Shown: positions 55,536 to 64,000 of the stretch, piece after piece
Position numbering within the stretch: position 1 is the first letter of the stretch
Layout: each line of letters opens with the position of its first letter
NCBI GenBank assembly: GCA_029959085.1
Contig: JARWIR010000024.1
Span: 19,270,296-19,334,295 of the forward strand
Origin: Nemophila menziesii
Taxonomy: Eukaryota; Streptophyta; Magnoliopsida; Boraginales; Hydrophyllaceae
Reading direction: 5' to 3'
DNA length: 64,000 bases
Notes under the pieces: model-generated
The model's input: only the letters and a program-made list of their open reading frames with translations
Database searches by the model: none
Told to the model about the DNA's origin: nothing
Translations under genes and position numbers: made by a program

Positions 55536-56531
55536 ATGAGCAGCTCCTTTGCCGAGCTAAGAACAGAAACACGAAGAAATGGCCAGCTCAGGCTCGGGTC
55601 AAGCATGGAGAACACGATGAGAGAGCCGGCCGCGATGAGGGAGAAGCGGGAACACCAGCGACAGCATCAGACCCAAGAAGCCGAGCACCTGGAGGGCCTG
55701 GAAACCGAGGAGATTCAGGTGGACAGTAGTGGTCTAAGCGCCGCAGATCGAAGATGGTGGACTCGAAACGTTTCTAATAAGATGTTATATTGCGGAGTCA
55801 ATTGGAATGTAGTTTTTGGAGCGCTTATCGACACAATTTGGAAGCAACGGAACCAAGTGGTGTTCAATGGGGAAAGCTTTCCTAACGCAACAACAATTAT
55901 TAAAAAAGCTAAGCATGTTGCTGTTAGGATCATTCAAGCATGGAAGCAAGTACCGGGGTTGCGCGTAACGAGGAATTCTCCAATATCAATGATTGGATGG
56001 TCCAAACCCACCCGGGGCGTTAAATTAAACACAAACGGTAGTTATAGTAATTGGAGAAAAATAGGAGGCGGAGGTGGAATTGTGCGGGATGGTAATGGTG
56101 AATGGGTGAGTGGTTTCCGCATGAAAGTCTATAATAATTCTCCGGTTATTGTGGAGATTATAGCACTTTGTGAGGGACTTAAGTTACTAGAAAGTTTGGG
56201 CCTTCATGATGTGGTAGTTGAGGTAGATTCGAGGGAAGCAATCGATTTAATTGAGAGTGTAAGGGATGGACGAGGACCTGGAGCGCAATGGATTGGACTT
56301 ATCCAGATTATACTAGATAGAAATAAGGGGTTTACCTTGAGGAGCATTTATAGAGAGGCAAACACTTGTGCCGACTGGTTGGCAAAGTCAAGTTGGAGGA
56401 ATAGGGATGATTTTGAGTTGCTAGAAGACCCCCCGGATGGCATATGGACTCTTCTAACCACGGATCGCATGGGATATAAAACACCAAGGGCATTATATAA
56501 TCCCGATTTACTTAATGATGTAATAGGCTAG
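55536..56531 (+). CDS. RNase H-like (RVT_3) ORF from a LINE, 331 codons
   Basis: An open frame from ATG 55536. Residues 1-70 are charged and GC-rich in codon use (EKREHQRQHQTQEAEHLEGL), unlike the neighbourhood. Residues about 73-115 read WWTRNVSNKM and IDTIWKQRNQVVFNGE, the end of a LINE zf-RVT region. Residues 155-290 form an RNase H-like domain: KPTRGVKLNTNGSYSN, GGGGGIVRDGNGEW, VIVEIIALCEGLKLLESLGL, VVVEVDSREAIDLIES and REANTCADWLAKSSWR. The first catalytic Asp of the family (NTDGS) is Asn here (residue 167, codon AAC at 56034), while the later Glu, Asp and Asp are present. It ends TAG-adjacent, and TGTAATCAAAAAAAAAA follows at about 56572, like a LINE 3' tail. Probably a 5'-truncated LINE; expression as a protein is unproven. 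Confidence 0.75.
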   Translation: MSSSFAELRTETRRNGQLRLGSSMENTMREPAAMREKREHQRQHQTQEAEHLEGLETEEIQVDSSGLSAADRRWWTRNVSNKMLYCGVNWNVVFGALIDTIWKQRNQVVFNGESFPNATTIIKKAKHVAVRIIQAWKQVPGLRVTRNSPISMIGWSKPTRGVKLNTNGSYSNWRKIGGGGGIVRDGNGEWVSGFRMKVYNNSPVIVEIIALCEGLKLLESLGLHDVVVEVDSREAIDLIESVRDGRGPGAQWIGLIQIILDRNKGFTLRSIYREANTCADWLAKSSWRNRDDFELLEDPPDGIWTLLTTDRMGYKTPRALYNPDLLNDVIG

Positions 56532-56590
56532 AGCGTTTCTTTTGTGTGTAACATGACCCATTGGGTCTCCGATGTAATCAAAAAAAAAAC

Positions 56591-59190
56591 TATCTATCTT
56601 TCTTACATTTGAAATAACATGATAACAAAGAGATATGATTAATTTTAAATATAAAAAAATTTATTGTATAAAAGGTACAAACTTTGTTTATATTTCTTTT
56701 TAGAGTATTTCATTTAGAAAATACATTTATTTACAACCATTTACTATGCAATTCTATGTTTGTGATGTCCTTTATTCATATAACTAAATATTTGAACAAT
56801 TTTTATTTGATTTTGTGACATATTTGACCTTTATTTTAGTCCAACTATTTATCGAAAACCTCATGTGCTCCACATATGCATTTTGTTGACACCATGTCAA
56901 GAAAAAAAGTACATTCCTTTTTTTCTTAATATAATTTTTTTTTCAGTTATTTCATTTTCGTCTTCATCTTTATATATAAAACTCAATCTTCATCTTTTGA
57001 AACATTATAAAAAACCTAAAAAATTATAAATTTAAAATCCATCAACATAACTCATACAAAGATAACATAAGAAACAACAAATCCAAACTCAAAGCAACCC
57101 AAAAAAGAATTAACATAACAACAATACAATCTATCAATTTTTGAAATATTCATCAATAAACCTATATGTTTTATCAGGTCTAGAAGTTTGAACTCCAACA
57201 AAAACCCACACTATTGAATAAATATTTACAAAAGTTTGCTCTTAGAAATTTTTTCTACTATTTCAATTTTAAACACTGCTTGATTTATTTTTTGCATTGA
57301 TTTTTGTACATTTTCATAAAGTTCAATAAATTTTTTAGTTTTATTAAAGTGTTGTATTATATAGTAATTATTCGTTATTTTGATAAAATAATCCAGATTT
57401 CATTTTTATGCAATTATTTTTTAACAATGCTTGTTTGGAATGTGTTATATTTTTTTTTAGACAAAAATATCTTAATAATATATAGAAATATTATTGCACT
57501 TATTTATTAGAAATGTTTTGTTCGCAATACGTTATAATATGTGCTTAACTTTATTACAATGGGTTTTAATAATATTTTTTGTATAAAAAATTAATTACAA
57601 GTAAAAGACGTAGGAAAAAATTTGGGTTAGTTTTTGTAGTCATGCATAGTCTTAAATTGTCTCAGATTTAATATTCAACAAGTATTGAATGTCACATGTT
57701 TTATTTAACGAATAATAAAATCACTTCTTAAAGTAATAAAAAATATTGGAATAATTGGAAAAACCCGTTCCAAAATTACAACAAATCATTCACCTAAAAC
57801 CCCCCATATCAAGTAATATCAAAGAATAAATCGTTGAGTAGATTATTAATTGAAATAAATTTTTAATCATACAATAAATTTATGGAAAACTATTTCACAT
57901 ACAATAAGCAACGAACGATAAATTCAATAGTACAAAAATAATATCATGAGCAACAAAGTTTAGCCTTCCCATAGACTTGCTAAAGTTGCAAAATAACGAA
58001 TGTGCTAGGTTAGTCTCTTTTTACAACATGACAAACTTAAAATTCCATTGATACTATACTTCATCTTGGGCACATTTCTAGTCTTAGTCGAGATATTTTT
58101 CCATATTGATCCAACAACAAAAAAAAAGCAATTGAGAAAATGTGGTAGTTTTAATAACAACAAAACATGTCACAACTTGGCATTTCTACCATTCAACAAT
58201 TCCTCTTACCTTATCTACTACAACAATATGTACAATTGTAATGACTAAAAAATAAAAAAGTAATGCATACAAAGTAAAAATCATAAATGAAAATGCAAAG
58301 TCATAGATCCATTATACTCAACACAAGAAAAAAATTCTAACATCAGTTCCAAGTTTGCCATATACTGAAAAATACAATCAAGCAAGCATAAACATGCCAC
58401 GAGCCTGACTCCTATTATTTCGTTCTTCGTATAGGCACTTAAGCATCAAAATTTACGAAAAATGAGAAAAATAATAACCAAGCACTTTTTAAATCATGAG
58501 AAATGATTAACTATACTTTAATTGAAACAAAAATTATGTATTCCAAGAGGAAAGCTTAATGTGATCCTCAACATAATCCGAAAAGATAGATCTTTGTTTT
58601 AAAATATAAACAAATTATGATTAGTATTTTGATACATATTGAAATTAATGTAAGTACATTTTAGAGAGAATAGACACGAACCTCAACATACTTGTCGACA
58701 AGTGAATGAAAGGAAGGGTTAGATAAAATAGTTGTATTTAAAGCATCCTGAATCCGACACCATTAATTTAGCATAACCAGAATTAAAAAATTTATGCATA
58801 ATAAGTTTGTCTTTGTTACTTAAAGCAAGTGTTATTAAAGATGAGAGGATTAACTGTATGTGGTCTTTCAAATTTATAACAATCCTTGAGTCACCTTAAT
58901 ATAAACAATTGATAAGTTCCAAAACTTGCGCCACTAAAGAAGATATGCATAAATATGATAACTACTAAAAAACTAACGTGTGGACCCTAGACATTGTGAT
59001 GATATGCTTATTGAATAAAACCATTTGTTTGAAAAAAACACCACTCAGATTATCAGATCTTGCTAAAAAACACATACACAACTACGCACACAATGCATAC
59101 ATTTCACATAGAGTGCATTAGCTAATGGCACAACTAATATAAAAATATAAAAAAAGAAAAAATATGTCATAAATTAGACAAAATATGTCT
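56591..59190. other. AT-rich intergenic sequence, no gene seen
   Basis: About 2.6 kb with very high A+T, only short frames (57304-57510, 58048-58248) and no motif, terminal repeat or tRNA-like structure that I could recognise. Probably decayed repeats. Confidence 0.4.
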
Positions 59191-59621
59191 AGTTAGGCAA
59201 ACACTTTCGGATCACTACCGCACACTAGACGTTTATGTGGTGTTTCAATAATTAGACACCCCTTCAGGTGACCATCTAACTATTATTAAGACAATTCTAA
59301 CGTGATCAAGTTTGGATATATATTCAGTTTTGGCAGCTTCTTTACTTTCCAAATATATCCAAACTTATTCATTTTTACTTTGAATAAGGGATTTCCTTTA
59401 CTTTTCCACTTCAAATCAGATTTAATAGGTGTAATAGCTTTCATATACCTAAGTGCTACACAAATTACGCATAAAAGCTCACAAAATTAATAAACACCTA
59501 AAACTAGACAAGAAAGTGTAAAGTATAAAAAAATGAGAAAAAAATCCCAAAATTAATTACTAAATAACTCTAAAATGATGTCTCAAGTATAGATTAATAT
59601 ATCACAAATAGAGAGACATCA
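59191..59621 (-). mobile_element. Gypsy LTR (minus strand), internally deleted
   Basis: On the minus strand it starts TGATGTCTCTCTATTTGTGA (59621), with the stem partner GAGACATCATTTTAG. After about 330 bases it jumps to a block matching 20345-20450 (CACTAGACGTTTATGTGGTG, GACACCCCTTCAGGTGACCA). The part between, including the promoter, is missing. It is nearly identical in its first 300 bases to the LTR at 63522. Confidence 0.75.
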
Positions 59622-60590
59622 GGAATCCTACAAAATTACCTAGCTCCCAAAGCCCTAACCCTAATGGGTTATCTAGTTAGTTTAGAACTTTCGATTCTCA
59701 AACTCAACTAAATAATTATAATTTCTTTTTTCTGAAGGTTAAATCCCCTTCACGGGTGTATTTTAATCTCCAACACAACTCTATATATGATAGAGATATA
59801 TAATTTCAATAGGCACAATAATTATGATAAACAAGCAATCCACAGTTATATTTGAACAATGTAATCCCAAATATCATTAAAAAAAAAAATCTCAAATCAT
59901 AGTTAGAGTTCATATATGTGCAGTATCAGGCTAAAAATATGTTAAGTTCATTCCTGGAGAATAAAATATGTTCATGATTAATGGAAAGAAAGAAGTAAAG
60001 GTTTGCACGAATAGATTAAGAAAGAATTGATGAATAGGTGTAGAACTTGTTCTCCTCCTTTCTCCAGTCCTTCCATAGCTATATAATATGATAATTTGTA
60101 TATTTTTATCCTATAAACTATTATATATAAACCCCAAAACTGTTTTCCTTTAGTTGGTCCAACTTAAGTGAGTCGAAAGTGGCCTAATTGTCTCTTACTA
60201 ATTCTAGACAACTTGGGTCTTCTCAATAAAACTCCCATAATTTTTTTAATTCAATTACAAATTGCAAACCATTTCTACAAATTCAAGGGATATATTGTGC
60301 GAAAGTTTCATGAGCGAATTCCTCACCAGTTATGTTTTATGACCTTCAAAAGTTGATGGAAGCATTATGCTGACAATTCTTGTTGAGATTTTAATAATAG
60401 ACTTTTTGGTTCCTTTCATGACTTGACTCGGACTTCTTCTAGAATTTTCAATTCATAGATTTATATTGGGGTCTAAGATAATCCATGTACCTAGAAGATA
60501 CACACTTAACACACAAATTAACTCAAATTTCTCCGAACATCCATTTAACGTCCAAGCTATTTGAGTAGCCTTAGGGTAGGTAACACACAC
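59622..60590 (-). mobile_element. LTR-like gypsy fragment (minus strand)
   Basis: Contains distant matches to LTR interiors: ACCCTAATGGGTTATCTAGT with TAG (compare 20300-20330 and 35430), TTAAATCCCCTTCACGGGTG, and GTTCATTCCTGGAGAATAAA (compare 20588 and 35707). No ends were found. Confidence 0.45.
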
Positions 60591-63059
60591 ACAGTGTGTG
60601 TGTTGTGATATTTTGGTCCTCTCCTTGCTAAAATAAATGAAAATAGGTAAACATGGATTCTTACATCAAAATAAGATCGAGGAAAAAATGAAAATAAAAG
60701 AACCCAACAAGTGAATTTTTTCTAACATTAAAATAAATGGGTTTTGGATATTTAGGGATGTTAATGTATTGCATCAATAAGGGTATGGGTGATAACATCT
60801 TTGAGCGCTAACTCAAGTTCCTTGTCGGTTAGTTGTTTGGTTAGTAAGGAGAGAGCCAAAAGCTTACTATATAAATATTATTTACCCTAAGTCCTTCCAT
60901 GTTTTGATGTAGAATCCATGTTGACCTATTTTCATTTACTTCTCTCACTTTTTTCTTTTTCTGGAATACCAAAAAAGATCGCAGCAAAGTACATAAATTC
61001 CTAGCACTATACAAGCATAATACCCACCCAACTGTATCATTGAACCACGAACAATAACAACCCCAAACTCAAGTTCAAGATGAATAGTCCTAAGGAATTG
61101 TGACTTCAGGGAGGTTCATATTGTAACATCCTACACACTAATGGGTGTCAAATTATAATAATGGTTAGCAAAAAAAAGGCTTTAGACTCAGAGAGACTAG
61201 GACAAATATTTCAATTTCATTTGGTCATAAAGATAAAGGGAACAAGTGGCTAACAAAGAAAGACCGCAGTCATTGTCATAGTTATGTGATATTCTTCTAT
61301 TGTTTACATCAAAGTCACAACTAAAATAACTTACCATCTATGTTGGATCTCACATTCTACACACCTACTAAGTTCTTGCTTAGTTTCTAGTCACTTATTC
61401 GCATTGTTCAGTATTCCTCTTTATATACTAACATGTTTACGTACGCGCATTGAAGTACAAATATGTATATTCAAAAAGAAAATACACAATTACTATCATT
61501 GATTCGTTTATACACTCTTTCAAGGGATGTTACTTAGTTTAACACCTATTTCCTAAACTAACATCTTTTTTATTTCTTTACAAAGACTTAAAACACGTAA
61601 TTAGGGATGAGGACAATGAGTATCCCGCCCCCAAATCAAATATGAGTCATGTCTTCATGACTTGAAAAAGAGTATAAAAGCAGTAAATTTAAGAGTATGC
61701 ACCTAATCATATAATATAAAAGTTTAACAAGAGGGTAAAAAGTACTTATTATCTCGAGAATTTCCCAATTACCAAGTTAGGGGTTGAATTTCTCAATCCA
61801 TGTCGCTCTATTGTGGTGTTTCGTGGCCTTATGGATGTATTCCAATCGAAAGGGGCATGTGAAGTTGAAAAAACTTTGTCATTTTATGTGTCACACCTCA
61901 CTGTTTTTTTGAATTTTTTTTATTTGACATATAAATGAGGTGCGGTTTGTGAATTTGAAAACTATACTTCTCTATATTCCCAATGATATAAAGATCTTCC
62001 CAAAATTACTAGCCAATCATTTGCAATTCATCTTCAAAGTCGGGTGTAGTATGGACAATCTAAATTATTTGGCCATAAATTTCTTATGAAATCTCCTATT
62101 GAGATGTGGTATTCTATGTTGGATATATATCGAAAACATATGTGATATAGGCTTAATAAAAAGTGGATTGCAACTCATGAGAAAGAAGTTATGTATTTAG
62201 ATATTTTTCCAAAAAGTGACACATCGAGTTATGCTTAGGCATTCCAGAGGAAATTTAGGCACGCCTAAGCACCAAATTGGTGGTTTGGCTGAGTTTATGG
62301 TGTGCCTATGCTAGGTTATGGCACATTATGTCCCTAACTATTTTTCTTTTCTCGATAAGATATTGAGAAAAACTTGAAATTCGACGATTTTTTTCCTTTA
62401 TAAATAGAAAAAGTGACCTCGACGTAATGGTGTCATCAGATATGCCAATAAGTGCTCTAATTTTCCTTATTTAATTGTTTCTCCATTTTTACCCTTTAGT
62501 TTTTACCTCATACCTCACGTATTTTGATACGCACATCAAATAAACTCCATTATCCTTCTCGTTATACATAATGAACACTAATTAAACTTTATAATCTTGG
62601 ATATATTATGCACTAACTTAATAAAACAATAAAAGTGTTGGTTTTACCCCTTTTAACCTTGGGTTGACTCCCAAGGATCTCTTTTGTTTATCACGTCGTT
62701 AAACTCGACATAAATTTTTTTACGAAACTCTTAATGAGTCCGTAGAACTCCTTTACTTACACTCACCTCATCCTCAATATAGTGTAATGGGGAATCGCTC
62801 ACCTTTAATTTTCTTGATCGATCTTTATATGGAATTGGGTAGCTTTCCAGTTTTGCCGCCTTATTCTCACGACGACACAACTTCCTCAAACAATGTTATT
62901 TGATGAACGTCTTGGACGGTATAAGATTTTTCTTCTCTTCAATAATATGGGTATTATTTTAAGGAGGTAGATATTTCCATCTTCTCACTGACTTGCTTTC
63001 ACGGTGTAACATCTGTCTCCCAAGGAACTTGTTGATCGCATTTGAAGGTGTAGGTGTTT
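60591..63059. other. Rearranged gypsy 3' non-coding fragments, both orientations
   Basis: 60640-60910 matches element A 3' non-coding DNA in plus orientation (TTGTTTGGTTAGTAAGGAGA, GAGCCAAAAGC). From about 60950 the orientation is minus: CCCCAAACTCAAGTTCAAGA (61060), a stretch at 61620-61680 with CCCCCAAATCAAATATGAGT and CATGTCTTCATGACTTGAAA (compare 32655-32710), palindromic TTAGGCACGCCTAA at about 62248, and TTGTTTATCACGTCGTTAAA (62685; compare 33955). The coding part itself is not recognisable beyond 62720. Confidence 0.55.
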
Positions 63060-63521
63060 TCGATTCTTCTAATACTCATGGATCTTCAACAAGTTATCTC
63101 TAAATATACCATACCATCCCTAATACACACTATAACCATAAATACCTTAGGATTCCTAGCTACTTGGTGGAAGAACAATGGAAAAATTAGGGCATAGATA
63201 GGTGGACCAGTGGATACTATACTATGACATATGATCATCCTATAGCCGTTAACATAACCTAAGTTGAAGACCTCTCCTTCTGGCATTGCAAAGTTAATTT
63301 GGACTTGAATTTATGGATTGTTGATTATGTGTATATTAAGAATATGTGTGCATTATTTATTTAGCATTACTACATGAGACTTTTTAGATATTTTCTTTAG
63401 GATAATTTATTGTTTTCTATACTTCTTTTCTTATTCTTCTTCTTCTATATTTTTATTGTTGACTACCCTACTGTTCTTATCTTTATTGTATCGGGACGAT
63501 ACAACTTTTAGTTGAGGGTCT
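63060..63521 (+). other. End of a gypsy 3' non-coding region (plus strand)
   Basis: Matches 5690-6116: ATACCATACCATCCCTAA, the CCTCTCCTTCTGGCATTGCA block, TTATCTTTATTGTATCGGGA and CGATACAACT, then polypurine-like TTAGTTGAGGGTCT before the LTR. Confidence 0.7.
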
Positions 63522-64000
63522 TGATGTCTCTCTATTTGTAATATATTAATCTATACTTGAGACATCATTTTAGGGTTATTTAGTTATTAATCTCTGGATT
63601 TTTCCCCATTTATTCATACTTTACATTTTCTTGTCTAATTTTAGGTGTTTTGATATTTTATGAGCTTTTGCGCGTAATTTGTGTAGCACTTATGTATATA
63701 GAAGCTATTACACCTATGGAAACTATTTTGAAAAGGAAAAGTAAGGGAAAACCTTTAGTAAAAGTAAAAAAGGATAAGTTTGGATATATTTGGAAAGTAA
63801 ACATATTTTTATATGAGAAGCTAGATCTTTCAAACACAGTCGCTTCCATATAAAGAACTTAAATATCCGATAAGTAACGAATGAGATATGACCAAATCAA
63901 TATCTACTAAAGTTTATCCCTTCCTACAAGTTAGGAATACGAATTTTGGTAAGATCAGGACTCCTTAACTTGGGTATTACTCCTAATCTCGACCAAGGGC
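63522..64000 (+). mobile_element. Gypsy 3' LTR, cut by window end
   Basis: Starts TGATGTCTCTCTATTTGTAA with the stem partner GAGACATCATTTTAGGG. The first 300 bases mirror 59621-59291. It contains AGCTTTTGCGCGTAATTTGT, shared with several LTRs here. It continues beyond position 64000. Confidence 0.8.

Overview
This looks like a nuclear, gene-poor, heterochromatin-like stretch of a eudicot plant genome. The DNA is very AT-rich and full of nested Ty3/gypsy, Ty1/copia, LINE, SINE, CACTA, MULE, hAT and MITE sequences, almost all of them broken. The host-gene remnants are of plant type: lipid-transfer protein, root-type ferric reductase, LEC1-like NF-YB and cucumisin-like subtilase. I cannot name the species from the sequence alone.

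Layout. 1-1235 is the 3' part of a LINE on the minus strand. 1236-7239 is a plus-strand non-autonomous Ty3/gypsy element (element A: gag, protease, a GPY/F-like tail, a long 3' non-coding region and a 3' LTR), joined to a second LTR at 7240-9217. 9218-11370 is one copy of a 2.1 kb duplication whose partner is 52823-54937; it contains half a Mutator-like element and an orphan promoter. 11372-14400 holds LINE debris. 16408-18170 holds an intact small secreted lipid-transfer-like gene and a second, broken copy of its promoter. 18215-22990 is gypsy gag, PBS and LTRs in both orientations. 24106-24263 is a SINE with an 18 bp target-site duplication. 24575-29496 is a CACTA element with a decayed TNP2-type transposase.

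29497-37480 is a minus-strand sister of element A (element B), split by a solo LTR with a perfect 5 bp duplication. 37490-39010 is a Ty1/copia 5' end. 40144-45528 contains gene relics: ferric reductase, NF-YB, and a subtilase reduced to exon 1 (inside an inverted duplication of about 430 bp per arm) and the last exon. A 1.3 kb transposon with 61-63 bp tandem repeats lies between the two subtilase pieces. 47273-50124 is a shorter CACTA derivative carrying a hAT MITE. 51664-53465 is a complete non-autonomous MULE. 54994-55286 is a second, frameshifted lipid-transfer gene. 55536-56531 is an open RNase H-like LINE ORF. 56591-64000 is AT-rich filler followed by rearranged gypsy LTR and 3' non-coding fragments.

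The only plausible expressed host gene is the 94-residue secreted protein at 16804-17088. The most unusual material is (1) the non-autonomous gypsy family, with a shared internal deletion, a cluster of GC-rich palindromes and a hairpin at the start of every LTR; (2) the inverted duplication of a subtilase promoter and first exon; and (3) the duplicated lipid-transfer promoters. Calls rest on reading translated motifs and direct base comparison within the window; no database search was possible.
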